Positions 42,619-51,051 of a stretch of DNA of 64,000 nt are shown here, one piece after another. A model generated the notes under the pieces. It made no database searches, had not been told where the DNA came from, and worked only from the letters and a program-made list of their open reading frames with translations. The first letter of the stretch is position 1. Each line of letters starts with the position of its first letter. Location: assembly GCA_963728935.1 (NCBI GenBank), contig CAVSMC010000002.1, positions 326,908 to 390,907 on the forward strand, read 5' to 3'. The position numbers were made by a program, and so were the translations under genes. The stretch comes from CAVSMC01 sp963728935 (lineage in GTDB: Bacteria > Pseudomonadota > Gammaproteobacteria > Burkholderiales > Casimicrobiaceae).

Positions 42619-43275
42619 TTAGGCCGCCGTCGAGGCCAATGTACTTTGCCCTGCTCGCCGTTGGCGAAGCTCACGCAGGAACTCCTCCGGCGGTACAAAG
42701 AACGGATTCTGCAGGAGGATGCCGCCGATGATGATCATCGGATGCGTCCGCATGATGTCAACCACCGTGTCCCCTCCAAATTTCGCAAGATCGTATACGC
42801 AGATGACCGCATCGTCGTGCCGAAGCCACACATCATTCACGCGCGACTCGAACTCAACGAGATCGTCGACGTGGGATCGACCTTCGGCTGCCCAGTCCAT
42901 CTGGCAGACAATGCGGCTGAGCGGAAATCCTCCCTTGGCGTTACCGCTGGCCAACTGCTCGAACGCCTCTAACATCCGATCCTGATCGAAACGGCCGTCC
43001 CGAAGATATGCTTCGGTGTTGGTTCGAAGCTCGAGTTGCCCACTTTGCTGGGTGGCCGTCGGGTCGATCCCAACCGCGGCCAAGCGTTGCAGATGGTCGC
43101 GACGTTGATTCGGATTAACGACGTGAACCGCCTTGTCACCGCACTCGAATCCGTCCTTAATGAACGGAAGCAATACTCGATACTCTTCGTCGGCGCTATT
43201 GAAGAACGCACAGACGTGACGTACTCGGTCGAGCTGCGAGCCAGCAAAGGGAATGGGCGCCGCGGTCTTTTTCAT
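42619..43275 (-). CDS. MEDS-domain sensory protein
   Basis: A 218-residue protein matching the MEDS (methanogen/methylotroph, DcmR sensory) domain: HVCAFFNSADEEYRVLLPFIKDGFECGDKAVHVV, then LRTNTEAYLRDGRFDQDRML, RIVCQMDWAAEGRSHVDDLVEFESRVN, and VICVYDLAKFGGDTVVDIMRTHPMIIIGG. This domain is thought to sense small organic ligands and often accompanies histidine kinases. ATG 43275 is preceded by AAGGAG. It is the first gene of a minus-strand operon with the PAS/GAF kinase and FixJ-like regulators. Confidence 0.92.
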   Translation of the reverse strand: MKKTAAPIPFAGSQLDRVRHVCAFFNSADEEYRVLLPFIKDGFECGDKAVHVVNPNQRRDHLQRLAAVGIDPTATQQSGQLELRTNTEAYLRDGRFDQDRMLEAFEQLASGNAKGGFPLSRIVCQMDWAAEGRSHVDDLVEFESRVNDVWLRHDDAVICVYDLAKFGGDTVVDIMRTHPMIIIGGILLQNPFFVPPEEFLRELRQRRAGQSTLASTAA

Positions 43276-43787
43276 GGGGTGCTCCTTCCATATGGATCGC
43301 TTGATCGTCCGAGGACACGATGTGCGGCGACGGGATTGTCTTTCGGGTGGGCCGCGGCTTCGCACCCATGGGCGCCGGCTTCGGCAGCGCTAAGGCCGCT
43401 GCACTCGGACCCGCGTGATCGGGGAAGTCGACGTGCCCGCCAGTGGCGCAGTCTTACCCGTGTGTACTAACCGTGAAGGCGCATCAACAATACGGCTCTG
43501 CTCCTTGGCCATACCGGGCCGTGCGGAACAGGAGCCGCAACACCCCACGATACGCCACTCCACCGGTAAGCGTCCATCAGACTTTGGTGTCGGTCCGCGA
43601 CACGTCGGCACGTGCATGCCTCGCTCTAGCAACAGGTCCCAAGTCCATTACTGCATCGTGGGTTAAGGACGCATAACGTCGACGGCGCAGTGTCGGATGT
43701 TTCTCGCGTATGGCGCCGAGCAGACTTGCAGGACAGGGGTTCCTCGAGCCGCGGATCGTTGCAGCGATTGATGCCGAAGCGGCGTCA
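43276..43787. other. Stretch without a recognisable gene
   Basis: Between the MEDS gene start and the first promoter-like element I see only unsupported short frames. It separates the minus-strand sensory operon from the plus-strand iorA pseudogene. Confidence 0.4.
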
Positions 43788-43802
43788 ATACCATTGTCCA
43801 AT
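43788..43802 (+). promoter_or_regulatory. Copy of the shared promoter-like element (site 3)
   Basis: ATACCATTGTCCAAT followed by AGATTCG, then about 17 bases and TCTGATCGCATCTCCGCTTTG. The same extended arrangement recurs at 45501, 46349 and 61422. It is 104 bp before the ATG of the broken iorA copy. Confidence 0.65.
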
Positions 43803-43905
43803 AGATTCGCTTCCACGCGTCTGGTCTGATCGCATCTCCGCTTTGCGTATCGGATTCAATTTGATCGAATATGCGCAACGGACGGTTTTTCGACGAGAGG
43901 ACACC

Positions 43906-44369
43906 ATGGCCTTCACCATCAAAGTCAACGGGAACACGCACAGCGTCGATGTCGACGGCGACACACCGCTCCTCTGGGTATTGCGCGACATGCTGGCATG
44001 ACCGGCACGAAGGTCTGCTGTGGGAAGGCGCTCTGCGGTGCTTGCACCGTGCATATCGACGGCGCATCGGCGCAGTCCTGCGTTACCCCGTTGCCAGCGT
44101 CAGCCACAAAGCCGTCACAGCGATCGGGGCGATCGGCGCGACGCCAGCGGGCGCAAAGGTTCGGAAGGCCTGGCTCGATCTCGTGCAGTGCGGCTACTGC
44201 CAGTCCGGCCAGATCATGTCGGCTGCGGCGATCCTCTCGAGCAATCCGCATCCGGCGGATGCCAGATATCGAGGGGGCAATGTCCGGCAACATCTGCCGC
44301 TGCGGTACCTATATCCGCATTCGCGATGCGATCAAGCGGGCGGCGCAATCGACGAGACGGGGAGGCTGA
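43906..44369 (+). pseudogene. Frameshifted copy of iorA ((2Fe-2S) subunit)
   Basis: Pieces in different frames match the intact iorA at 46434: MAFTIKVNGNTHSVDVDGDTP to LWVLRDMLA, then MTGTKVCCGKALCGACTVHIDG, then AVTAIGAIGATPAG and LVQCGYCQSGQIMSAAAILSS, then MSGNICRCGTYIRIRDAIKRAA. At least three frameshifts break it, and one cluster region reads CCGKALCGAC where the intact copy has FGCGLGLCGAC. It carries its own copy of the shared promoter element. It is the first part of a decayed duplicate of the iorAB-cupin locus. Confidence 0.85.
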
Positions 44370-44500
44370 CAATAATCCGCGGTCTGGACAGCCCGGCGAA
44401 GGTGAACGGAGCGGCGGTCTACGGCATCGACATCCGGCCTCCGGGTGTGAAGTTCGCGACCCTGCCGGTCGACCCCACAGTGTTTGAGCAGCAGTTGTGA
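44370..44500 (+). pseudogene. Fragment of iorB (molybdopterin subunit)
   Basis: The frame reads IIRGLDSPAKVNGAAVYGID then IRPPGVKFATLPVDP, aligning with LIGTPAKRLDTPAKVDGTAVYGIDARPTGVKIATLAQSP of the intact IorB near its residue 210. Roughly 200 residues before it and 500 after it are deleted. It directly follows the iorA pseudogene. Confidence 0.75.
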
Positions 44501-44544
44501 AGCCAACACCCTCAAGATGGTGAGGACCAGGATGCTTTGAGCGC

Positions 44545-44645
44545 ACGAGCCAGGCCAGGCCGTTTTCAGATCGTATCCACGCGGCAGCATCATCGTACTG
44601 CCCGGCAATACGTCCCGCTGCTTGGATCCCGACAACGATCCGCGT
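44545..44645 (+). pseudogene. Fragment of the cupin gene
   Basis: GSIIVLPGNT followed, after a deletion, by CLDPDNDPRE matches the intact cupin at 49384 (GSVIVLPGDTYHF ... YLDPGDDPRER), and GGCCGTTTTCAGATCG just upstream resembles its 5' end. The order iorA, iorB, cupin is thus conserved in the decayed copy. The remaining stretch to 45330 holds no gene I can support. Confidence 0.6.
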
Positions 44646-45332
44646 GAGTGCGGACGTTCATCCCAAAGCCCGCAACAACAAGAGAAGACTTTCCCGGAAT
44701 CCTGACGCAGGCATCGATGCTCAGGACATAAGAGAGCGAGCTCAAATCGCGGCTCCGGTTTAGAGGGGCGTCAAACCACGGTGTTCATCGGGCGGACCAC
44801 CTCGAATACGGACGCGCGCTCGAAATCGAGCGGAGTGAGGTTTCTGTGGTCGGCCGTTGCGGGAAGACTGGCCCGCAATGGGACGGGCAACATCGAATAC
44901 CCGACCTGCACAAACGCGCGTGTCAGCAAGCTACAGCAAATGAAGCGCGTAGTGCTGTTCGCAATCATGTAGCCCGATGACTGCTAACGCAGCGGCTGAT
45001 GCAACAAGTCTCGTCCCAGCAGCCAGACATGCGCCAGGTCATAACCGCTACCGATGCGACTTATACGACTCTCGGAGCTTGACGCGCTGCACGTTTGCGT
45101 GTTGCGGCCTTTTAGCCTGAAACGACACCGATCGGTCCCGCCTTGCCGATTGGGTCGTAGCAGCGCTGGTGCCGCCTCGACCGGAGCTGCCATCTCCCCC
45201 ATGACTCCCGCGACATGGAAACGAACGCACCTCTCCCAGCATGGCGACCAGATGAAGAAGGATGCGGCCAACGGGAAATCGCGCGCGCGCCTTCATGTGG
45301 CCGATTGTGCAATCGGTCCCTGCCGCGAATCT
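44646..45332. other. Degraded stretch without a supportable gene
   Basis: Short minus-strand frames at 44771-44968 and 44985-45271 are open but resemble nothing I know. The second begins about 60 bases from the minus-oriented promoter-like element at 45333, so it may descend from a gene controlled by it. Confidence 0.35.
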
Positions 45333-45347
45333 ATTGGACGATGGTGT
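45333..45347 (-). promoter_or_regulatory. Copy of the shared promoter-like element (site 4, minus orientation)
   Basis: On the minus strand it reads ACACCATCGTCCAAT followed by AGATTCG and preceded by AGTATCG. It points leftward into a degraded region. Together with the plus-oriented site at 45501 it makes a divergent pair like that at 57698/57761. Confidence 0.6.
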
Positions 45348-45365
45348 GGTCGATACTAAAGCATC

Positions 45366-45425
45366 AGACATGCGCAACGACCAGCGCATCTGTCTTCACG
45401 GTGATCTCGCGGATACCAGGCTCAA
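45366..45425 (-). pseudogene. Possible scrap of a FixJ-type HTH
   Basis: The minus strand encodes GIREITVKTDALVV, resembling LGISEITVKAHRGQV of FixJ-type regulators, with similar codons to 38800-38830. It is only about 15 residues, so chance similarity cannot be excluded. Confidence 0.35.
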
Positions 45426-45500
45426 GTGCAACGTGGTCGCGCGTCTCACTTGCCTCCATCATCATCCAAAGGCTCGTGGCCTAGTGCCAAAGTGTTGTCG

Positions 45501-45515
45501 ATACCATCGTGCAAT
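45501..45515 (+). promoter_or_regulatory. Copy of the shared promoter-like element (site 5)
   Basis: ATACCATCGTGCAAT, followed by GGCTTCGCGTACTCGCTTCT and TCATCGCATCTGTG, as at 46349. It is about 154 bp before the secreted repeat protein at 45669. A partial second copy (CTATCGTCCGATGG, 45609) lies closer to the gene. Confidence 0.6.
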
Positions 45516-45668
45516 GGCTTCGCGTACTCGCTTCTGTTGTCATCGCATCTGTGTTTTGTGTGTCCCTTCCGATTGAAGTCGGAAATTCGCAAATCACAGA
45601 CGTCGGGACTATCGTCCGATGGTCCACGTCTTCTTGACTATCCACTTCCATTTCGCAAATGAATCGTT

Positions 45669-46310
45669 ATGAACAGCAGAGCCTCAGTGACCAAGAGCCT
45701 AGTGGTAGCCGCCGCGCTCGTCGCTGGCGTCTCCGGTGTCGCGCGCGCCGACGACAACAGCTTGAGTCGATTCGGCGGCGATGGTTATGCCTATTTCGGA
45801 GGGGACAAGCCCATCGCCAGCAAGGCTTCGTCAGCATTCCGCCATAGCAATCCGCAGGGCCTATCGCTGAGTCAGTACCAGGGATTGTCGTCCGAGGGGC
45901 CTGCCTGGCACCCCGCACCCGTCGCCATCGACAAGTCACCGTCGACGTTTCGCCGGACGTATCCGCACGGGCTCTCGGAGCGAGAGCTGCAGGCCTTGTC
46001 GTCCGACGGGCCAGCGTGGCATTCGTCGCCTCAGTCGGCGCCTAGCTCGCTGGCGATCACGAGATACGGTGTATTCGCCGATCGCGCTGTCTCCTGCTCG
46101 CGAGGACTCAGCATGGACGTCGCGACCCTGAGCGACGGTCCCCGGCGCAGCCTTTCCCCCGACTACGAAAGAAGCATGGACAGAGCTTCGCCCATCCGAC
46201 GATCGTCGTCCACGCCGAAAACGATTTGGTCATGTGGGTTCACTCAGAGGCCCCTTAGAGATCTCCGGCGTTCGAGCAGGTTCGGGCAGGTCTTCGGGGG
46301 CGGATTGTAA
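45669..46310 (+). CDS. Small secreted repeat protein, 3' end altered
   Basis: A 213-residue protein with a signal peptide (SLVVAAALVAGVSGVARA, cleavage before DDNS). The mature start DNSLSRFGGDGYAYFGG and two repeats, SNPQGLSLSQYQGLSSEGPAWHPAP and YPHGLSERELQALSSDGPAWHSSP, are shared with the paralogue at 57851. After residue about 125 the sequence no longer fits the family: GLSMDVATLS equals a segment of the VOC protein at 60043, and the rest is arginine/serine-rich. The original C-terminus was probably replaced by recombination or lost by a frameshift. I do not recognise a named domain. Confidence 0.7.
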   Translation: MNSRASVTKSLVVAAALVAGVSGVARADDNSLSRFGGDGYAYFGGDKPIASKASSAFRHSNPQGLSLSQYQGLSSEGPAWHPAPVAIDKSPSTFRRTYPHGLSERELQALSSDGPAWHSSPQSAPSSLAITRYGVFADRAVSCSRGLSMDVATLSDGPRRSLSPDYERSMDRASPIRRSSSTPKTIWSCGFTQRPLRDLRRSSRFGQVFGGGL

Positions 46311-46315
46311 TCCGC
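46300..46315. repeat. Inverted repeat upstream of iorA
   Basis: GCGGATT-GT-AATCCGC is a perfect 7-bp inverted repeat with a 2-base spacer, located at the end of the preceding gene and 34 bp before the iorA promoter-like element. No T-run follows. It may be an operator or a weak hairpin. Confidence 0.35.
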
Positions 46316-46333
46316 CACGTCCCGGGGAGAATT

Positions 46334-46363
46334 GATACCAAAGTATCGATACCATCGTGCAAT
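46334..46363 (+). promoter_or_regulatory. Copy of the shared promoter-like element with palindrome (site 6)
   Basis: GATAC-CAAA-GTATC (46334-46347) is a perfect inverted repeat directly followed by ATACCATCGTGCAAT (46349-46363) and GGATTTG. About 40 bases later comes TCGCATCTGTG. The element is about 70 bp before the iorA start. The two half-sites suggest binding of a dimeric regulator. Confidence 0.65.
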
Positions 46364-46433
46364 GGATTTGCCTCCGCGCTTCTGGTCCGATCGCATCTGT
46401 GCTTCTTGTATCGTTGGTAGAAAAGGAAACGTC

Positions 46434-46913
46434 ATGGCATTCACCATCCGAGTCAATGGGAAGACACACAGCGTCGATGTCGACGACGACACGCCGATGC
46501 TTTGGGTGCTGCGCGACGTTTTGGGTATGACCGGCACCAAGTTTGGTTGCGGTCTCGGATTGTGCGGGGCGTGTACGATCCATCTCGACGGCAAACCGGT
46601 ACGGTCATGCATCACGCCGGTCGCTGCCGTGGCCGGCAAGCGCATCACCACGATCGAGGCCATTGGCGCCACAGCTGCCGGTAAGAGGATTCAGCAAGCC
46701 TGGATCGAGCTGGAGGTGCCGCAATGCGGCTATTGCCAGTCTGGCCAGATCATGTCCGCAACGGCGTTGCTTGCCGCTAAGCCCAACCCGACCGATAGCG
46801 ATATCGATGGCGCGATGTCCGCGAACATCTGTCGCTGCGGGACTTATGTTCGCATCCGCGCCGGAATCAAACGCGCGGCGCACGCCGCGACGAGCGATAA
46901 GAAAGGGGCCTGA
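46434..46913 (+). CDS. iorA: Isoquinoline 1-oxidoreductase-type (2Fe-2S) subunit
   Basis: A 159-residue xanthine-dehydrogenase-family small subunit with both cluster-binding motifs: the plant-ferredoxin type GCGLGLCGACTIHLDGKPVRSC near residues 39-60, and the C-terminal four-helix type CGYCQSGQIMSA ... NICRCGTYVRI near 97-140. It passes electrons from the molybdenum cofactor subunit to an external acceptor. AAAAGGAAAC precedes ATG 46434. The stop is one base from the start of the large subunit, so they form an operon. A decayed copy lies at 43906. Confidence 0.92.
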   Translation: MAFTIRVNGKTHSVDVDDDTPMLWVLRDVLGMTGTKFGCGLGLCGACTIHLDGKPVRSCITPVAAVAGKRITTIEAIGATAAGKRIQQAWIELEVPQCGYCQSGQIMSATALLAAKPNPTDSDIDGAMSANICRCGTYVRIRAGIKRAAHAATSDKKGA

Positions 46914-46914
46914 C

Positions 46915-49116
46915 ATGATCCTCGATCGAATCAGCGAGGCCCTTGAACGAGACCCGGACATGAATCTCTCACGTCGTCAGTTCTTGAGCGCGAGCGCGGC
47001 GCTGGGCGGCGGCTTGCTCATCGGGTTCGCCACCGGTCGTTCAATCAGTGCCGCCGATGCGACGGAAGAAATCGCAGGCGAGCCGTTTGCACCGAACGCA
47101 TTCATCCGTATCGATCCGAACGGTCAGGTCACGCTGATCATGCCCTACGTCGAGATGGGCCAGGGTACTTACACCTCCATACCAATGCTGATCGCCGAGG
47201 AGCTGGAGGTGGACCTGAAACAGGTCCGGCTGGAGCATGCTCCGGCCAACGAAAAGCTCTACGCCAACCCGCTCCTGGGCGTGCAGGCAACCGGCAACTC
47301 GAATGCGATACGCGGGGCGTGGCAGCCGCTGCGACAGGCCGGCGCGACCGCGAGAGCCATGCTGGTGGCAGCGGCCGCAAAGCGCTGGGCTGTCGATCCG
47401 GCGTCGTGTCGCGCGCAAAGCGGAGAGGCGATTCACACACCGACCGGGAGAAAGATCAAGTACGGTGACCTTGCCGCCGACGCTGCCCGCATGCCTGTCC
47501 CCGGGAACGTGGCGCTCAAACCACCGAAGGATTTCAAACTCATCGGGACGCCGGCGAAGCGCCTGGACACACCGGCGAAGGTCGACGGAACCGCCGTCTA
47601 CGGCATCGACGCTCGGCCGACGGGCGTCAAGATCGCGACGCTCGCGCAATCGCCGGTCTTCGGCGGTCGCGTGAAGAGCGTCGATGATGCGGCGGCAAAA
47701 GCCGTCAAGAGCGTGCGTCAGATCGTGCGGCTCGACGATGCTGTCGCAGTCGTGGCCGACCATATGGGGGCTGCGAAGAAAGGCCTTGCAGCGCTCACGG
47801 TCGAATGGGACGACGGTCCGCACGCCAAGCTCAGCACGCAAGACATCGCAGCCGAGCTTGAGAAGGCAACGCTCAACTCGGGGCCGGTAGCGCAGAACAT
47901 CGGCGACGTCGACAAGGCGATGGCCGGCGCCGCGACCACGCTCGAGGCAAACTACGAGGTACCGTTCCTCGCGCACGCGGCGCTCGAGCCGATGAACTGC
48001 ACGGTTCATGTCCGCAAAGACGGCTGCGAAATCTGGGTGGGCAACCAAGCCATCGCGCGTGCCCAGGCGACTGCGGCGAAGACCGCCGGACTTCCGCTGG
48101 ACAAGGTCGTCGTTCACAACCATTTGATCGGCGGTGGCTTCGGCCGCCGGCTGGAGAGCGATGGTATCGCTCGCGCAGTTCAGATCGCCATGCAGGTGGA
48201 GGGTCCGGTGAAGGTCATTTGGACCCGCGAGGAAGACATCCAGCACGACATGTATCGGCCGTGTTTTTTTGATCGGATATCCGCCGGCCTCGATGCAAAG
48301 GGAATGCCGGTCGCCTGGACTCATCGCTTCGCGGGCTCGTCCATTATCGCCAGATGGCTTCCTCCGGGATTCAACAATGGTTTGGATCCCGACACGACGG
48401 AAGGCGCGATTGATCTGGTCTATGCGCTGCCGAACATGCATGTCGAGTACCTGCGCGTGGAACCCCCGGGAATTCCGACCGCCTTCTGGCGCAGCGTCGG
48501 GCCATCACACAATGTCTTCGTCACGGAAAGCTTCGTCGACGAACTTGCGGCAGCGGCAAAGCAAGATCCAGTCGCGTATCGGCGGGCGCTGCTTGACAAG
48601 ACGCCCCGAGCCAAGGCCGTCCTCGATCTTGCGGCGGAAAAATCCGCTTGGGGAAAGCCTCTGCCTGACAGGATCGGTCGCGGCGTCTCCCTCCAGTTCG
48701 TCTTCGGGACCTATTTGGCGCAGGTTGCCGAAGTCGAAGTATCGAAGGACGGAGCCGTTCGTGTCCGGCGCGTTGTCTGCGCGGTGGACTGTGGCACCGT
48801 CGTCAATCCCGATACCGTCCAGGCCCAGATCCAGAGCGCGATCGTCTTCGGCATCACGGCGGCGCTGCATGGACAGATCACACTAAAGGACGGCCGCGTC
48901 GAGCAAAGCAATTTCCACGATTACCAGATGCTCAGGATGAACGAGACGCCGGCCATCGAGGTTTACATCGTGAAAAGCACGGAAGCACCGGGAGGAATGG
49001 GCGAGGCCGGCACCTCGGCGATCGTCCCCGCCGTAACCAACGCGATCTTCGCGGCAACCGGCAAGCGACTGCGCAAGCCGCCGGTCGACACTGCAGCATT
49101 GAAGGAGTCGGTGTGA
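46915..49116 (+). CDS. iorB: Isoquinoline 1-oxidoreductase-type molybdopterin subunit
   Basis: A 733-residue molybdenum hydroxylase large subunit. A twin-arginine signal is present (NLSRRQFLSASAALGGGLLIG, residues 15-35), so the complex is exported to the periplasm. Cofactor-binding landmarks include YVEMGQGTYTSIPMLIAEEL near 85, VEATYEVPFLAHA-like LEANYEVPFLAHAALEPMNCTV near 345, GGGFGRRLESD near 405 and GGMGEAGTSAIVPAVTNAI near the end, which contains the catalytic Glu. It hydroxylates aldehydes or N-heterocycles using water as oxygen donor; the real substrate is not predictable. Confidence 0.92.
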   Translation: MILDRISEALERDPDMNLSRRQFLSASAALGGGLLIGFATGRSISAADATEEIAGEPFAPNAFIRIDPNGQVTLIMPYVEMGQGTYTSIPMLIAEELEVDLKQVRLEHAPANEKLYANPLLGVQATGNSNAIRGAWQPLRQAGATARAMLVAAAAKRWAVDPASCRAQSGEAIHTPTGRKIKYGDLAADAARMPVPGNVALKPPKDFKLIGTPAKRLDTPAKVDGTAVYGIDARPTGVKIATLAQSPVFGGRVKSVDDAAAKAVKSVRQIVRLDDAVAVVADHMGAAKKGLAALTVEWDDGPHAKLSTQDIAAELEKATLNSGPVAQNIGDVDKAMAGAATTLEANYEVPFLAHAALEPMNCTVHVRKDGCEIWVGNQAIARAQATAAKTAGLPLDKVVVHNHLIGGGFGRRLESDGIARAVQIAMQVEGPVKVIWTREEDIQHDMYRPCFFDRISAGLDAKGMPVAWTHRFAGSSIIARWLPPGFNNGLDPDTTEGAIDLVYALPNMHVEYLRVEPPGIPTAFWRSVGPSHNVFVTESFVDELAAAAKQDPVAYRRALLDKTPRAKAVLDLAAEKSAWGKPLPDRIGRGVSLQFVFGTYLAQVAEVEVSKDGAVRVRRVVCAVDCGTVVNPDTVQAQIQSAIVFGITAALHGQITLKDGRVEQSNFHDYQMLRMNETPAIEVYIVKSTEAPGGMGEAGTSAIVPAVTNAIFAATGKRLRKPPVDTAALKESV

Positions 49117-49196
49117 GCGACAACCGTCACGCTGCGTAATCAGCTCGAAATGAGATCCGAGAGAGTTCGGAACGCACGATAGCAGGGAGACGTTAC

Positions 49197-49305
49197 ATGA
49201 TCCGCACGGCGAAAGCGGTTTGGTGCGGCAGGAGTCGCACCGGCAACGGCAATCTTTCAACCGATTCCGGCGCGCTCGCTGAGACCTCCAATCTGCTCAA
49301 CGCCG
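49197..49305 (+). pseudogene. N-terminal fragment of an OsmC-type protein
   Basis: After AGGGAGA, ATG 49197 begins MIRTAKAVWCGRSRTGNGNL then STDSGALAET, the typical start of OsmC peroxiredoxin-like proteins (R.A.A.W.G....G.G..STDSG.L..T). The similarity ends after about 35 codons, and the catalytic cysteines are missing. The frame runs on into the cupin gene in another frame. It indicates that an organic-hydroperoxide resistance gene once stood in this operon. Confidence 0.65.
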
Positions 49306-49383
49306 CGATCACTTTTGACGCCAAGCTGATCCGAGGCGTCCTCATCGATAGCCGAACAACACATTCAGTTCAGGAAAATCGCA

Positions 49384-49839
49384 ATGGCTCGAAGACATCA
49401 ACCAGGCGAAGCCGTTTTCAGATCGGTCCTGCCCGAAGACATCCAGTGGAAGCCGTTCCCGGCATTCCCACCTTCGGTTCGCCTCGCCGTCATCGTGGGT
49501 CACCCCTCCGAGCCCGGCCCCTACGTGATCAGGGTCAAGGTGCCCTCCGGCGTGAAGCTGATGCCGCACAGACACCCGGAAGACCGGATCTACACCGTCA
49601 TGTCCGGCGTTTTCTACGTCGGCCTGGGCGATCGCTTCGACGGCGATAAGATGGCCGCGTATCCACCCGGTAGCGTCATCGTTCTGCCCGGCGATACGTA
49701 TCACTTCCACTGGGCAAAATCCGGTGAGTACGTCACCCAGGTATCGGCCATCGGTCCGTTGGGCCTCGAATACCTCGATCCCGGCGACGATCCGCGTGAG
49801 CGTGCACATGAACGCGCAAACCGATCCCCCGCTGCTTAG
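49384..49839 (+). CDS. Cupin-domain protein
   Basis: A 151-residue single-domain cupin. Motif 1 is KLMPHRHPEDRIYTVMSGVFYVGLGD (His, His and Glu ligands near residues 62-68) and motif 2 is PPGSVIVLPGDTYHFHWAKSG (His near 105). It would bind a divalent metal; possible roles are a dioxygenase or quercetinase-like enzyme. It follows iorAB by 270 bp with an OsmC fragment between, and a piece of a second copy lies at 44545. Overlap with that fragment's frame makes the start slightly uncertain. Confidence 0.85.
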   Translation: MARRHQPGEAVFRSVLPEDIQWKPFPAFPPSVRLAVIVGHPSEPGPYVIRVKVPSGVKLMPHRHPEDRIYTVMSGVFYVGLGDRFDGDKMAAYPPGSVIVLPGDTYHFHWAKSGEYVTQVSAIGPLGLEYLDPGDDPRERAHERANRSPAA

Positions 49840-49956
49840 TCCGTTCGGCATCGAGCGCTCGATCATTCAAGCGCCCGTGGCCTGCGTTACGACTCATCCG
49901 ATTGATCCGGATCCTGATTAACGAGACTCACAATTCCATTGCGGAGGTCTTCCGAA

Positions 49957-50979
49957 ATGAAATCGACTTCTCTCCCCTGCGGCGCGCGATTCGCGTTCTC
50001 GATCCTTGCGTCAGTCGCATCCATGTTGGCCTTGGCGGCGCCAGGCGACAGCAGTGAGGTCACCGCCCCGCAAATGATCGACGCCTTCGAAGGTGACTTC
50101 GGCGTGCACGCTGGCCAGCGCCGGAACCATGCCAAAGGCACCTGCGCCGCAGGCGAGTTCGTTGGGACGAAAGACGCAGCTGCCCTCAGCCGATCGGCGC
50201 TTTTCTCGGGCAAGACCATCCCCGTGATCGCGCGCTTCTCACTCGGGGGAGGCGATCCCCAAGTACCGGACGCGGCGCCGGCTCCGCGCGGCATGGCGCT
50301 CGAGTTCAGTCTTCCCGACAGCGTCCTACAGCACATCACAATGATCGACGCGCCGATATTCGCCGCAAAGTCACCGGCCTCTTTCCGCGATTTCCTCGTT
50401 GCCGCTAAGCCGGATCCCAAGACTGGCCAACCCGACCTCGAGAAGCTCAAAGCCTATGGCGCCACGCATCCCGACGCGATGGCTGGGACCGAGCTGGCGA
50501 GCCACCATACTCCGACGGCAAACTACTATCAGGCCACGTACTTCAGCATTCACACGTTCAAGTTCATCGATGCGAAAAGCACCGAGCACATGGTGAAGTG
50601 GCGCTTCGTGCCGCGCGATGGCACCAAAGAGATGACCGCCGCGGAAATGAAGGCCGCGCCCCATGATTTCCTCGAAAAGAATCTTGTCGAGCGCACTCGC
50701 AAAGGCCCGGCGGTGTGGGACATGATCGTCTACGTGGGTGAGCCCGGTGATCCGGAGGACAACCCGACATTGGCGTGGCCGGAGAGTCGCAAGCATTTCA
50801 CGGCGGGCACCCTCACCATCACCCAGGCTACGCCGCAACAAAAGGGCGTCGCCTGTGAGCCGATCAACTTCGACCCCTTGAGGATGGCGGATGGCATCGC
50901 TCCCACCAACGATCCGGTCTTGCTGTTTCGTTCCCCGGCGTACGCGGTTTCGTTCGGCAAACGCCTGTCCAACCAGTGA
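49957..50979 (+). CDS. Catalase-related peroxidase, SrpA type, exported
   Basis: A 340-residue small catalase-like heme protein. The N-terminus is a signal peptide (FAFSILASVASMLALAAPG). The distal histidine lies in FGVHAGQRRNHAKGTCAAGEF near residue 50, RFSLGGGDPQVPDAAPAPRGMALEF is the catalase-core segment, and RSPAYAVSFGKRL near the end has the heme-ligating Tyr. At 340 residues it lacks most of the C-terminal part of full catalases, as in SrpA/YdcJ-like periplasmic peroxidases. GGAGG precedes ATG 49957. It should remove peroxides in the periplasm. Confidence 0.9.
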   Translation: MKSTSLPCGARFAFSILASVASMLALAAPGDSSEVTAPQMIDAFEGDFGVHAGQRRNHAKGTCAAGEFVGTKDAAALSRSALFSGKTIPVIARFSLGGGDPQVPDAAPAPRGMALEFSLPDSVLQHITMIDAPIFAAKSPASFRDFLVAAKPDPKTGQPDLEKLKAYGATHPDAMAGTELASHHTPTANYYQATYFSIHTFKFIDAKSTEHMVKWRFVPRDGTKEMTAAEMKAAPHDFLEKNLVERTRKGPAVWDMIVYVGEPGDPEDNPTLAWPESRKHFTAGTLTITQATPQQKGVACEPINFDPLRMADGIAPTNDPVLLFRSPAYAVSFGKRLSNQ

Positions 50980-51051
50980 AGAAGCAAGCACGCCAAAGTT
51001 GATGGTGGAGGTGTTCCGCCTTGCGAGCGGTCACCGCCTAAGCGAGCGACT

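Noticed and set aside
43788..46363. Reading the repeated element as an insertion-sequence end
   Set aside because: Similarity is confined to about 60 bases in a fixed position before genes, on both strands, with no transposase or target duplications.
47041..48441. 466-codon minus-strand frame
   Set aside because: Lies antisense within iorB and shows no domain; a shadow of a GC-rich gene.
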